46,956 nucleotides of DNA from an uncultured Alphaproteobacteria bacterium (GCA_902574225.1 CACGMO010000017.1:1-46956); one strand, 5' to 3'. Positions 8,397-16,831 are shown, counted from the first letter of the stretch. The notes: a model not told the origin generated them from the sequence alone. Numbers and translations are program-made.

Positions 8397-8486
8397 CATT
8401 AGCTCCAAAAATTATGGTGTAAAATTTCACAAAAAGAACGTATACAATGGTTTTATGAATAAATAAAGAATTAGTTAGAATTAATT

Positions 8487-9284
8487 ATGAAGCAGCAACC
8501 GGAAAATATTTACCGTTTTTCAAATTTTTTGGGCTTATTTACGCTTGTGCTGAGAGAACAGCGACGGTTCACTTCTATTTGGACCCAAACACTTCTAGCG
8601 CCTATTGTAACAAGTGCACTTTTTATAGTAGTTTTCTCATTTGTTTTCTCTGATAGAAATGGGGGATCATTATCTAATAGCAATTATAGTTTGTTTCTTG
8701 CTCCCGGTATTCTTATGATGGTTACCATCCAAAATTCTTTTGCTAATACCTCTACGTCTATACTAGTTTCCAAAGTCAACGGGAACATCGTTGACACCTT
8801 AATGCCATCGTTGTCTTCTTTGGAGCTGTCACTAGGTTTCATGATAGGTGGAGTTCTTAGAGGGCTATTCGTAGCAACAGGCGTTTTGGTTGTAATATTC
8901 CCATTTTTGAGTCTGTTCCCAGTTAATTTGTTTACACTATATTTTTACATAACAATGGGAAGTATTACATTCTCTCTGTTGGGTATATTAGTCGGAGTTT
9001 TTTGTAAGAAGTTTGACCAAATGAGTGCAGTTAATAATTTTTTTATTGCTCCCCTATCATTTCTTTCAGGCACATTCTATTCCGTCAGTAAACTTCCGGG
9101 ACCATTCGACTTAATCTCCTTTTTTAACCCTGTCTTTTGGCTAATGGATGGAGTAAGATTTGGAGCACTTGGTGAAGCAGAATCAAATATTTTCTTAGGT
9201 TGTCTTGGAATTATGTCCGTTAACTTGATATTATTCTTAACTGTATGGAAATGGTTTTCCGTTGGATATTTTTTAAAGGATTAA
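8487..9284 (+). CDS. ABC-2 type transporter permease (YadH-like)
   Basis: A 265-residue membrane protein with six predicted spans, of the ABC-2 export permease family. The family segment is LFLAPGILMMVTIQNSFANT followed by NGNIVDTLMPSLSSLEL, and the C-terminal half has PLSFLSGTFYSVSKLP and FNPVFWLMDGVRFGALG, which are typical of YadH-like exporters. Such permeases pair with an ATP-binding subunit, but no ATPase gene is adjacent; the neighbours are gcrA (divergent) and argD. The substrate is unknown. The ATG has no obvious Shine-Dalgarno sequence. Confidence 0.88.
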   Translation: MKQQPENIYRFSNFLGLFTLVLREQRRFTSIWTQTLLAPIVTSALFIVVFSFVFSDRNGGSLSNSNYSLFLAPGILMMVTIQNSFANTSTSILVSKVNGNIVDTLMPSLSSLELSLGFMIGGVLRGLFVATGVLVVIFPFLSLFPVNLFTLYFYITMGSITFSLLGILVGVFCKKFDQMSAVNNFFIAPLSFLSGTFYSVSKLPGPFDLISFFNPVFWLMDGVRFGALGEAESNIFLGCLGIMSVNLILFLTVWKWFSVGYFLKD

Positions 9285-9319
9285 CCTCAATTGAGCATAA
9301 AATCTAAAAAGAGAGATCT

Positions 9320-10519
9320 ATGACTAAAATCCTAAATCGACCTTCGGAGACACCATTGATGAGTACCTACAGCCGATCTGATTTGGCTTTTGTAAGGGGA
9401 GAAGGCGTATGGCTTTTTGATAAAAAAGGAAAAATGTTTTTAGATCTAGCTTCTGGAATAGCAGTAAATTCGTTGGGCCACAGCCACCCTAAGCTAGTAA
9501 AAGTACTAGCCGATCAAGGATCAAAACTCTGGCACACTTCAAATTTGTATACAGTACCAAATCAAGAGGACTTGGCAAACGTACTAACAAAGAACACTTT
9601 TGCAGAAAAAGTTTTTTTTACAAACTCGGGAGCAGAAAGCGTTGAGTGTGCTATTAAGATCGCTAGGAGGTTTTTTTTTGCAAAGGGCCAATCGAATAGA
9701 AATAGGATAATCTCTTTTGAAGGATCCTTTCACGGAAGGACTATGGGTACAATATCAGCTGCTGGCAGCAGAAAGTTATTGGAAGGCTTTGGCCCGAGGT
9801 TGCCTGGTTTTGACTTAATTAAAAGATTTTCTCTTGAAAGTGTTGAAAAAAAAATATCAAAAAGAACTTGCGCAATTCTTGTTGAGCCAATACTCGGGGA
9901 GGGAGGAATAGTAACTCTTTCCTGTTCTTTTTTAAATGGACTTAAAAACCTTTGTGAAAAATATAACCTGCTGCTTATTTTTGACGAGGTTCAGTCTGGT
10001 GTTGGAAGATCTGGTCATTTTTTAGCCCATGAAAGCTGTGAGGTGTCTCCTGATATTGTGGCCCTTGCAAAAGGCTTAGGAAACGGCTTTCCTATAGGTG
10101 CTTGTTTAGCAACTAAAAGAGTTGCAGATTGTATGGTGCCTGGTACTCATGGCTCAACTTACGGGGGTAATCCTTTAGGTTGTGCTGTTGCGTTAGAGAC
10201 AACAAAACATATTTTAAAACCACGCTTTTTATCTGACATTCGTAAAAAGGGTGATTTCTTTAAAGAAAAATTAAATTGTTTATTAGACAAATTTCCCGAT
10301 CAAATTTTAGAAGTGAGGGGAAGGGGTTTGATGTTGGGTTTAAAGTGTGCGAATAAAAATGTTCAGCTTATCGATATGTGCAGGCAAGAAAAGTTGTTAC
10401 TAGTTCCAGGAGCATCTAATACTTTAAGAATATTACCACCTTTAACCATTAAGTATAAAGAGATAGAAGAGGGCACTAAAAGATTAGAACGAGCGTTATT
10501 AAAAATGAGAAAACTATAG
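9320..10519 (+). CDS. argD: Acetylornithine transaminase
   Basis: PLP-dependent class III aminotransferase of arginine biosynthesis. It interconverts N-acetylglutamate semialdehyde and N-acetylornithine, and often also serves in lysine synthesis. The 399-residue protein has NSGAESVECAIKIAR (102-116), SFHGRTMGTISAAGS, the PLP-contacting FDEVQSGVGRSG (221-232), and the Schiff-base Lys251 in ALAKGLGNGFPIG. AGAGAGATCT precedes the ATG. Its TAG stop overlaps the GTG start of argF by one base, which indicates translational coupling. Confidence 0.96.
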   Translation: MTKILNRPSETPLMSTYSRSDLAFVRGEGVWLFDKKGKMFLDLASGIAVNSLGHSHPKLVKVLADQGSKLWHTSNLYTVPNQEDLANVLTKNTFAEKVFFTNSGAESVECAIKIARRFFFAKGQSNRNRIISFEGSFHGRTMGTISAAGSRKLLEGFGPRLPGFDLIKRFSLESVEKKISKRTCAILVEPILGEGGIVTLSCSFLNGLKNLCEKYNLLLIFDEVQSGVGRSGHFLAHESCEVSPDIVALAKGLGNGFPIGACLATKRVADCMVPGTHGSTYGGNPLGCAVALETTKHILKPRFLSDIRKKGDFFKEKLNCLLDKFPDQILEVRGRGLMLGLKCANKNVQLIDMCRQEKLLLVPGASNTLRILPPLTIKYKEIEEGTKRLERALLKMRKL

Positions 10520-11448
10520 TGAATAATTTTCTGAACCTAAATGAAATTGCTCCAAAAAATTTGGAAGCCATACTTGAAGATGCGAGTAGAGTAAAAAAAG
10601 CATCCCTTGGCGATATTGTCTTGAATGAGCATTATAGTAGCTGTCTGAATAATACGATTACAGGATTACTATTTGAAAAGCTGTCTACTAGAACGCGCCT
10701 CTCCTTTGAGGCTGCAGTATTGAAACTTGGTGGTCAGGTGTCGAATATTCGTAAAGATGAAATTCATTTGGGTCAGGGTGAAACGCTCCAGGATACGAGC
10801 GCAATGTTTTCTTTATTTTTGGATGTTCTGGTTCTTAGGCTATACGAAGAAGAAAAATTATATGAGTTTGCGCGAAATTCAAAAATTCCAATAATTAATG
10901 GCTTGACAAACGAGTCACACCCTTGCCAGGTATTAACGGATATATTTACATTTCAAGAATTTAGAGGCAGCATCAGCGGGAAAAAAGTTGTTTGGTTGGG
11001 GGTGGCAAACAATGTATTTCAAAGTTTTTTACATGCTGCTGTTGCTCTAAAGTTTGAAATTGTTTTCTCTGGGCCATTAAAGTTTCAGCCCGGTGAAAAA
11101 ATGTTAGAATTTATACAAAAATACAACTCCGATATTCTCACTATTGAACCAAATCCAGTTGTCGCAGTTGATAGTGCAGACCTTGTTGTAACGGATAAGT
11201 GGGTATCCATGCACGATAATCAGCTTCCAAAATCAGATATAGATGATTTGGCAAGCTATAGGGTGACTAAAAAACTACTCCGCTTCGCAAGAACAGATGT
11301 GCTGTTTATGCATTGTCTTCCCGCTGATAAAGGGCAGGAGGTATCTCAGGACATTTTTGAAGACAAGAGATGTGTTACTTTACAAGAGGCAGAGAATAGA
11401 ATGCATGTACAAAAATCAATTCTCAGATGGTGTTTGGGTTTATTTTGA
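10519..11448 (+). CDS. argF: Ornithine carbamoyltransferase
   Basis: Transfers a carbamoyl group to ornithine to make citrulline in arginine biosynthesis. The 309-residue sequence carries the carbamoyl-phosphate loop STRTRLSFE (Ser56-Thr57-Arg58-Thr59-Arg60), the HPCQVLTDIFTFQEF segment, and the ornithine-binding FMHCLPADKGQEVS near the C-terminus. The GTG start shares its first base with the argD stop (TAGTG), so coupling is likely. The gene converges on the hypothetical gene at 11453 with a four-base gap and no terminator hairpin. Confidence 0.96.
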   Translation: MNNFLNLNEIAPKNLEAILEDASRVKKASLGDIVLNEHYSSCLNNTITGLLFEKLSTRTRLSFEAAVLKLGGQVSNIRKDEIHLGQGETLQDTSAMFSLFLDVLVLRLYEEEKLYEFARNSKIPIINGLTNESHPCQVLTDIFTFQEFRGSISGKKVVWLGVANNVFQSFLHAAVALKFEIVFSGPLKFQPGEKMLEFIQKYNSDILTIEPNPVVAVDSADLVVTDKWVSMHDNQLPKSDIDDLASYRVTKKLLRFARTDVLFMHCLPADKGQEVSQDIFEDKRCVTLQEAENRMHVQKSILRWCLGLF

Positions 11449-11452
11449 ATTT

Positions 11453-11908
11453 TTAGAAAAAATTTAGCAGTAAAATGCCCAAAAGTGACACGGTCGCAAA
11501 AAATACCAAAACATTTTTACTTAAAAACATTCTTAAATTTGAGAAGGTATTTTTAGAAAGAACATTATCTTTACTGTTAGGAGACTTTGATAAAGTAAAA
11601 TTCTGTATTGAAGCCAATTTTAAAACTTCGCTGTTAGACGCTTTCTGTTCTTCTTCAAGCGCAATCAACTGCTTATTAAAGTAAGCTATCATTTCTCGCT
11701 GGTGATTTTCAAGCTTGTCGATAGCGACTTCAAGTTCTTTGAATGCATTGTTTTGGGCGTTTTGAAATTCATCTAAACGCTCGTTCACCAAGGAAGTAAC
11801 ATTCTGCCTTATTTCTTCAATCTGATTGCCTGATAGAAAACGCTCTCTAACATCTTGTATGCGGTCTTTAATAATGTTGTTTTCCATATTCTTTTGGCCC
11901 AGTGACAC
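11453..11908 (-). CDS. Hypothetical protein: coiled coil plus C-terminal membrane anchor
   Basis: I do not recognise this 151-residue protein. The sequence shows a charged, heptad-like N-terminal part (about 10-95, including EEIRQNVTSLVNERLDEF and ELEVAIDKLENHQREMIAYF), a polar linker, and one hydrophobic C-terminal segment (about 128-150, FLSKNVLVFFATVSLLGILL). That layout suggests a tail-anchored protein facing the cytoplasm. The listed start is GTG; an internal ATG at 11887 (MENN) is equally plausible, since neither has a strong Shine-Dalgarno. It is monocistronic between argF (convergent) and tRNA-Leu. The overlapping + strand frame at 11475-11684 is taken as its shadow. Confidence 0.6.
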   Translation of the reverse strand: MSLGQKNMENNIIKDRIQDVRERFLSGNQIEEIRQNVTSLVNERLDEFQNAQNNAFKELEVAIDKLENHQREMIAYFNKQLIALEEEQKASNSEVLKLASIQNFTLSKSPNSKDNVLSKNTFSNLRMFLSKNVLVFFATVSLLGILLLNFF

Positions 11909-11981
11909 TCTCTATTCTAGTACAGATAATCTATATATGCAAAAACTGTGCAAACCTCAGTGATTTAAACTTTAAGTCCAT

Positions 11982-12068
11982 TGGTGCCCGCTGCCGGACT
12001 TGAACCGGCACGACCGTTAAGTCGAGGGATTTTAAGTCCCTTGTGTCTACCAATTCCACCAAGCGGGC
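11982..12068 (-). tRNA. tRNA-Leu (anticodon UAA)
   Basis: The minus strand folds as a class II tRNA. The acceptor stem is GCCCGCT/AGCGGGC with discriminator A and an encoded CCA end. The anticodon arm is AGGGA-CTTAAAA-TCCCT, giving anticodon TAA (reads UUA). A long variable arm and a GCCGG-TTCAAGT-CCGGC T-arm follow. It is 87 bases including CCA. It stands alone between the coiled-coil gene and the DUF2177 gene. Confidence 0.97.
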
Positions 12069-12097
12069 TTAGTAAAGATTATCATCCATACCTTAGT

Positions 12098-12119
12098 ATT
12101 ATATACGTTTTGGCGTCAA
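12098..12119 (-). promoter_or_regulatory. Possible promoter for tRNA-Leu
   Basis: On the minus strand a perfect TATAAT (12103-12098) lies about 30 bases before the tRNA 5' end, at a reasonable distance for a short leader. A TTGACG (12119-12114) is just upstream, but the spacer is only 10 bases, far from the preferred 16-18. The -10 may therefore work with a poorer -35, or the pair may be chance. Confidence is low. Confidence 0.3.
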
Positions 12120-12198
12120 GAGCTTTCAATTAGTTATTGCTTTTATTACAGAATGAAATAAATGGAGAGATTAATTAAGATCAATTAGGAGGCCTAAT

Positions 12199-12618
12199 AT
12201 GGAGTTCATTGTCATTTACCTTACTATGCTGTTAATCTATATTGCCGTAGATTTCATATGGATAACCTTTTTTATGCAACCTTACTTCACTGCAAACCTA
12301 GGTCATCTACTCAGAGAATCAGTAGGGACTAGCTTTCTGTTAACGTTTGGATCTATTTTCTTTGTATTCTACGTTTTAGGTCTTTATTGGTTTGGAATGC
12401 GAGCAGGCGTTGCTTCAAACTCCGCTCTCACAGCGACGTTTTCAGGGGCTTTTTTAGGTTTTCTAGCTTACGGAACCTATGGCTTGACAAATTATATTTT
12501 TTTCAAGGGATATCCACTATCCATAACTCTTTTAGATATTACTTGGGGGTCACTATTAGGAGGTGCGGTATCATTGTTCGGCTATTTAATTTTTCTACGC
12601 TTTTTCCACCAGAGCTGA
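12199..12618 (+). CDS. DUF2177 family membrane protein
   Basis: A 139-residue integral membrane protein with four predicted helices. It matches DUF2177 by its N-terminal YIAVDFIWITFFMQPYF, the central FLGFLAYGTYGLTNYIFFKG, and the final WGSLLGGAVSLFGY. The function is unknown. It has one of the best Shine-Dalgarno sequences in the window (AGGAGG at about 12187-12192) and is a single-gene unit on the + strand, converging on metG with four bases between the stops. The overlapping frame at 12387-12668 is a shadow. Confidence 0.87.
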   Translation: MEFIVIYLTMLLIYIAVDFIWITFFMQPYFTANLGHLLRESVGTSFLLTFGSIFFVFYVLGLYWFGMRAGVASNSALTATFSGAFLGFLAYGTYGLTNYIFFKGYPLSITLLDITWGSLLGGAVSLFGYLIFLRFFHQS

Positions 12619-12622
12619 AATC

Positions 12623-14356
12623 TTATTCATCAATCCCTCGAAATCTTTTCTCAAGATCTTGTGAATGACTATTCTCTATCTTGTTGAAGAGGTTGTCTAT
12701 TGGATTAAATTTGTCACCAATCTCTACTCTCTCAAAAATTGAACTGAAATTTCTTTTGAAACAATCCCACTCTACCTGATCTGGTGACCTGTCGAGGCAG
12801 TTTTTTATTTTAATTGTTGTTTCAGGAATAAATGGTTCTGAAATCTCGCTATAGAAAAGCATAAGATTGAAGCCAAATCTGACAATCTTTGCGGCTTTTG
12901 TCTGATCAGTTTTAATTACTGTCCAAGGTTGTGTACGTTGTAAATATTCATTCCCTATTGACCAAATCTTTCTCAAATGTGTTGTGGCTTTTCTTATTTC
13001 TATTTTTGTCATTGCGTCATCATAGTTTTTGAAAGTGTTCTCAATTTCTGAGATAGTATCAAATTCTTCTTGGGTATACTGCATGCCTTCAGGTAATGCT
13101 TTGCCGAATTTTGATAACGTAAATTTAGTTAGCCGGCTAACGAAGTTTCCCAAAACGTCTGCTAAATCTTTATTTATGCACGACTGGAAGCTCTTCCAAG
13201 TAAAATCTGAATCTGAAGTCTCTGGTGCATTTGAGAGTAACCACCAACGCCAATAGTCCGAGGGAAATAAATCTAGTGCTTGGTTCATAAACACGCCTCT
13301 TTTTTGACTAGTAGAAAACTTTCCCCCTTCATAAGTCAACCAATTAAAGCCTTTAATATAATCAACTAATTTCCAAGATTGATTAGCGCCTAAGAGAGTT
13401 GCTGGGAAAGAAAGAGTATGAAATGGGATATTATCTTTCGCCATAAATTGAACATAATGTACGTCTCTCGCTCCATGTTCGTTCAACCACCAACTTTTCC
13501 AGTAGTCTGCAGACTTTTTTTTGCTAGTTGCCCAGTCGATCGTCGATGAGATGTAAGCAATTGGGGCATCAAACCAGACATAAAATACTTTGTTTTCCAT
13601 TCCTTCCCATGGCCTACCATCTTTTTCAACAGGAATTCCCCAATCTAGATCTCGAGTAATACTGCGATCTTTTAAGCCCTCTCCATCCATTAACCATTTC
13701 TTTGCGATAGAAGTAGTTAAAATAGGCCAAGTTTCATTAGACTCAATCCAAGCTAAGAGCCTATCTTTAAGTTTACTTTGCATTAAATAAAGATGGGTAG
13801 TCTTTATCAATTCTAACTTTTTTGAACCAGATAAAGCAGAGCGTGGGTTAATAAGTTCACTAGCCTCCAATTGCCTAGTGCAATTTTCGCATTGATCTCC
13901 TCGAGCTTTTTCATATGAGCATTCCGGGCACGTACCAATGACATATCTATCGGGAAGAAATCTTTTGTCTTCGGTAGAATATAGTTGTCTTTCTTCTACC
14001 GTTTTTAAAAGACCATTTTTATTTAAATTTAATGCAAACATTTTTGTAAGTTCATGATTGCTACTTGATGACGAACGTCCAAAAAAATCAAAAGAGAGAA
14101 AGAATCTCTTTGATAGATCTTTTTGGACTTGCCACATTTCCCTGCAATACTCTTCTGTGGATGTTTGATTTTCAATAGCTGCGAGCTCAGCAGGAGTCCC
14201 ATGCTCATCGGTGGCACAAATAAAGGCAACTTCATGGCCTTTAGCTCTCATGTACCTTGCATAAAGGTCCGCAGGAAGTTGGCTTCCAATTAAATTTCCT
14301 AAGTGCTTTATTCCATTTATGTAAGGTAACGCTGATGTTATGAGAATTCTTTTCAT
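12623..14356 (-). CDS. metG: Methionine-tRNA ligase
   Basis: Class I aminoacyl-tRNA synthetase that charges tRNA-Met with methionine. The 577-residue protein has the HIGH-type signature as IKHLGN within PYINGIKHLGN (11-21), a four-cysteine zinc knuckle (Cys143, Cys146, Cys156, Cys159), the WFDAPIAY methionine pocket, and the KMSKS loop as KFSTS (346-350). The C-terminal half is the anticodon-binding helical domain. There is no appended C-terminal tRNA-binding (EMAP-like) domain, so this is the short form. It is alone on the - strand, convergent with the DUF2177 gene. Confidence 0.96.
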   Translation of the reverse strand: MKRILITSALPYINGIKHLGNLIGSQLPADLYARYMRAKGHEVAFICATDEHGTPAELAAIENQTSTEEYCREMWQVQKDLSKRFFLSFDFFGRSSSSSNHELTKMFALNLNKNGLLKTVEERQLYSTEDKRFLPDRYVIGTCPECSYEKARGDQCENCTRQLEASELINPRSALSGSKKLELIKTTHLYLMQSKLKDRLLAWIESNETWPILTTSIAKKWLMDGEGLKDRSITRDLDWGIPVEKDGRPWEGMENKVFYVWFDAPIAYISSTIDWATSKKKSADYWKSWWLNEHGARDVHYVQFMAKDNIPFHTLSFPATLLGANQSWKLVDYIKGFNWLTYEGGKFSTSQKRGVFMNQALDLFPSDYWRWWLLSNAPETSDSDFTWKSFQSCINKDLADVLGNFVSRLTKFTLSKFGKALPEGMQYTQEEFDTISEIENTFKNYDDAMTKIEIRKATTHLRKIWSIGNEYLQRTQPWTVIKTDQTKAAKIVRFGFNLMLFYSEISEPFIPETTIKIKNCLDRSPDQVEWDCFKRNFSSIFERVEIGDKFNPIDNLFNKIENSHSQDLEKRFRGIDE

Positions 14357-14509
14357 ATTATACTCTATTTATAATTCAGTATTTTTTTTAAAGTACAAAT
14401 ATGTATATGTCCAAAAAAAATCTTTTAACTGTTGATTGCCTAGCATTAGTCGTACCACTTGTATCTTGATTATTAAAAGTTTTTTAGTTAATGGTTAACG
14501 AGTATCCGC

Positions 14510-14585
14510 AGGGGTTTAGCTCAGTTGGTAGAGCATCGGTCTCCAAAACCGAGGGTCGTGGGTTCGAGTCCCTCAGCCCCTGCCA
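14510..14585 (+). tRNA. tRNA-Trp (anticodon CCA)
   Basis: A standard cloverleaf. The acceptor stem AGGGGTT pairs with AGCCCCT (one G-T pair), with discriminator G and an encoded CCA. The D-arm has TTGGTAGAGC, the anticodon arm TCGGT-CTCCAAA-ACCGA gives anticodon CCA, and the T-loop is GTTCGAG. It is 76 bases with CCA. Its position just before secE-nusG is the classic proteobacterial arrangement, and it may be processed from a shared transcript with secE. Confidence 0.98.
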
Positions 14586-14670
14586 GAGCTAGCTTTTTTT
14601 ATTCCTTCACTAAATGCTACTTGAAATATTCTTCGCTAGCATTTATACAAGTAACGAAAAGAGGTTACAA

Positions 14671-14862
14671 TTGACCAACATCTTTAAATTTTTACAACAA
14701 AGTCGTCAAGAAGCGTCCAAAATTGTTTGGCCAACTCGAAGGGAAACAATGACCACTACAATAATGGTTTTTATAATGGTGGCAATTTTAGCAACATTCT
14801 TTTTGATTACAGACTCAATTATATCTTTTTTACTGAGGATTATATTGAGTTTAAATTTTTAG
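14671..14862 (+). CDS. secE: Preprotein translocase subunit SecE
   Basis: Essential small subunit of the SecYEG channel. The product has 63 residues: TNIFKFLQQSRQEASKIVWP is the amphipathic surface helix with the conserved KIVWPTRRET motif, followed by one membrane helix (about 28-58). The reading frame extends upstream to an ATG at 14614, but that adds 19 non-homologous residues running back towards the tRNA. The TTG at 14671 follows AGAGG (14660-14664) at a good distance and gives the family N-terminus, so TTG is chosen. Confidence 0.93.
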   Translation: MTNIFKFLQQSRQEASKIVWPTRRETMTTTIMVFIMVAILATFFLITDSIISFLLRIILSLNF

Positions 14863-14894
14863 ATTTGTAATTCGACAAAAATTAATCATAACTG

Positions 14895-14927
14895 AGGTCG
14901 AAATAGTTGACCTAACTGTTTTTTTTT
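14895..14927 (+). terminator. Weak hairpin with T9 tract between secE and nusG
   Basis: AGGTC (14895-14899) can pair with GACCT (14909-14913), and a run of nine T residues (14919-14927) follows five bases later. The stem is short and the gap before the T-run is unfavourable, so at most this is a leaky terminator, attenuator or RNA-processing site. secE and nusG are normally cotranscribed, so strong termination is not expected. Confidence 0.3.
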
Positions 14928-14963
14928 ATTAAAGGTTTCCAGAAAACAAGTGGATAAGTCAAA

Positions 14964-15497
14964 ATGGCTATGCGATGGTACTCGGTAAGCGTCTTTTCGA
15001 ATTTTGAGAAAAAGGTAGCCGAGAGTATAAAAGAAATGGTTGTGCAGAAGAATCTCGAGGATGAGGTAGCAGAAGTTTTGGTGCCAACCGAAGAAGTATT
15101 AGAGATTCGTAGGGGGAAAAAAGTTCAAAGAGAACGAAGATTTATGCCTGGATACGTGCTCGTGAAAATGGACATGAGTGAGGAAGTATATCACGCAATT
15201 AAGGGAATCAACCGCGTGTCGGGATTTCTTGGAGCACATGGTAAACCGACCCCATTACCAGATGCAGAAGTCGCTAGAATAATTAATCAAGTTGAAGAGG
15301 GTGGAGACCAACCAAGATCTCTGATAGCATTCGAAGTAGGTGAAAAAGTAAATGTCACTGATGGGCCGTTTGAGGGTTTTGCTGGTTCGGTGGAAGAAGT
15401 TGACGACATAAATTCAAGGCTGAAACTGACAGTGTCAATATTTGGCAGAGCTACCCCAGTAGAGTTAGAATTTACGCAAGTTCAAAAACAAAACTGA
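14964..15497 (+). CDS. nusG: Transcription termination/antitermination protein NusG
   Basis: Binds the RNA polymerase clamp, promotes processive elongation, and links polymerase to Rho or to ribosomal protein S10. The 177-residue protein has the NGN domain (RWYSVSVFSNFEKKVAE, RRFMPGYVLVKM, GINRVSGFLG) and a C-terminal KOW domain (VGEKVNVTDGPFEGFAG, about 126-142). Length and start are normal. It lies between secE and rplK as in most bacteria. Confidence 0.97.
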   Translation: MAMRWYSVSVFSNFEKKVAESIKEMVVQKNLEDEVAEVLVPTEEVLEIRRGKKVQRERRFMPGYVLVKMDMSEEVYHAIKGINRVSGFLGAHGKPTPLPDAEVARIINQVEEGGDQPRSLIAFEVGEKVNVTDGPFEGFAGSVEEVDDINSRLKLTVSIFGRATPVELEFTQVQKQN

Positions 15498-15527
15498 TAT
15501 TTAATGTATGAAAGAGGAAAATAGTAC

Positions 15528-15956
15528 ATGGCAAAAAAAATAGAAGGCTACTTGAAACTGCAAATCCCCGCGGGAAAAGCCAATCCATCGCCACCCGTAG
15601 GCCCAGCTCTGGGGCAACGGGGACTGAATATTATGGAGTTTTGTAAGGCATTTAACGCTAACACACAGGACATGGAGCCCGGTGCGCCCTGCCCAACAGT
15701 CATTACTTACTATGTAGATAAGTCATTTTCGATGGATATTAAAACTCCGCCAGCTTCATTTTTTTTGAAAAAGGCATCTGGTTTAAAAGCCGGTTCTTCT
15801 ACAGCAGGAAAGGAAACTGCTGGCACTGTCACATCTAGACAAGTTAGAGAGATTGCAGAGTCAAAAATGAAGGATCTAAATGCAAATGACATTGAGGGTG
15901 CAATGCAAATAATATTGGGCTCGGCCAGATCTATGGGTATTGAAATTAAGGATTAA
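15528..15956 (+). CDS. rplK: 50S ribosomal protein L11
   Basis: Component of the GTPase-associated centre, bound to the 23S rRNA 1050-1110 region. The 142-residue protein has the proline-rich N-terminal switch ([19 protein letters not shown]) and the rRNA-binding C-terminal domain ending with [19 protein letters not shown] precedes the ATG. It is the first gene of the rplK-rplA pair, 30 bases after nusG and 17 bases before rplA. Confidence 0.98.
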   Translation: MAKKIEGYLKLQIPAGKANPSPPVGPALGQRGLNIMEFCKAFNANTQDMEPGAPCPTVITYYVDKSFSMDIKTPPASFFLKKASGLKAGSSTAGKETAGTVTSRQVREIAESKMKDLNANDIEGAMQIILGSARSMGIEIKD

Positions 15957-15973
15957 ATAGGGGATATACAGAA

Positions 15974-16669
15974 ATGGTAAAAGCAGGGAAGAACTTCTTA
16001 AATGCTAAGAAAGCATTCGAAGGCAAGCACGATCTCAGTATTGATGAGGCTGTAAATTTAGTCAAAAATAATGCTTCTGCGAAATTTGATGAAACAGTAG
16101 ACATCGCAATTAACCTCGGTGTTGACCCAAAGCATGCGGATCAAATGGTTAGAGGGGTATGTGCTTTACCACATGGCAATGGGAAAAATATGAAGGTAGC
16201 TGTATTTGCTAAAGGCGAAAAAGCCGAGGAAGCAAAAAAAGCTGGAGCAGATATAGTCGGTGCAGAAGATTTAATGGAAACGATTCAGGGAGGAGTAATT
16301 GAATTTGACCGCTGTATTGCTACGCCCGATATGATGGCAATTGTAGGGAGATTAGGCAAAGTGCTTGGTCCAAGAAATTTGATGCCAAACCCTAAAGTAG
16401 GTACTGTTACAGTCGATGTTGAAAAGGCTGTAAAGTCGGCAAAATCTGGAGAAGTGCAGTTTAAAGTTGAAAAATCTGGGGTTGTCCAAGCAGGCTTGGG
16501 CAAAGTATCATTTGACAAACAAAAAATTTCGGAAAATATTACAGCATTTATCGAATCAGTAAACAAGGCAAAACCGGCAGGAGCAAAGGGTTCGTATTTG
16601 AAAAGGATCTCCGTTAGTTCAACTATGGGACCAAGCGTTACTTTAGATAGCAGCCAATTTGCCAGCTGA
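15974..16669 (+). CDS. rplA: 50S ribosomal protein L1
   Basis: Forms the L1 stalk that moves deacylated tRNA out of the E site; in many bacteria it also represses the rplKA mRNA. The 231-residue protein shows [21 protein letters not shown] (split here as [10 protein letters not shown] and [11 protein letters not shown]), [12 protein letters not shown] and [20 protein letters not shown], which is the RNA-binding hallmark. GGGGAT precedes the ATG. It is followed by a 231-base structured leader before rplJ. Confidence 0.98.
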   Translation: MVKAGKNFLNAKKAFEGKHDLSIDEAVNLVKNNASAKFDETVDIAINLGVDPKHADQMVRGVCALPHGNGKNMKVAVFAKGEKAEEAKKAGADIVGAEDLMETIQGGVIEFDRCIATPDMMAIVGRLGKVLGPRNLMPNPKVGTVTVDVEKAVKSAKSGEVQFKVEKSGVVQAGLGKVSFDKQKISENITAFIESVNKAKPAGAKGSYLKRISVSSTMGPSVTLDSSQFAS

Positions 16670-16674
16670 TAAGA

Positions 16675-16698
16675 TGCATGAGTTGAGAAACTCATGCA
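16675..16698 (+). terminator. 10-bp hairpin with GAGA tetraloop after rplA
   Basis: TGCATGAGTT (16675-16684) and AACTCATGCA (16689-16698) form a perfect ten-base-pair stem closed by the GNRA loop GAGA, starting six bases after the rplA stop. It is followed directly by CTTTTAAAAG, and the right end overlaps a 14-base perfect palindrome, CACTTTTAAAAGTG (16697-16710). It may partly terminate the rplKA transcript or mark an RNase III-type cut; the T-run is short (four). Confidence 0.5.
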
Positions 16699-16831
16699 CT
16701 TTTAAAAGTGTTAGCTGAATTAGTGCTAATACTAAGTCGAAGATGGTGGGTTTCTAATTGTGTAAATCCTGCCTGAGACAGGTAGAAATGTTTTGAGACT
16801 ATATTAGTCAAGCTCACCTACCTGTTTTGTT

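Noticed and set aside
11475-11684. Plus-strand frame of 69 codons over the coiled-coil gene
   Set aside because: It is antisense to the 151-residue frame, which has a coherent coiled-coil and membrane-anchor pattern; this one has no recognisable features.
12387-12668. Second plus-strand frame overlapping the DUF2177 gene
   Set aside because: It is shifted relative to a protein with four clean membrane helices and a strong AGGAGG site; the shifted product is serine/arginine-rich without a pattern.
14895-14927. Strong terminator between secE and nusG
   Set aside because: Only a five-base-pair stem with a gap before the T-run; kept as a low-confidence element, not as a finding.
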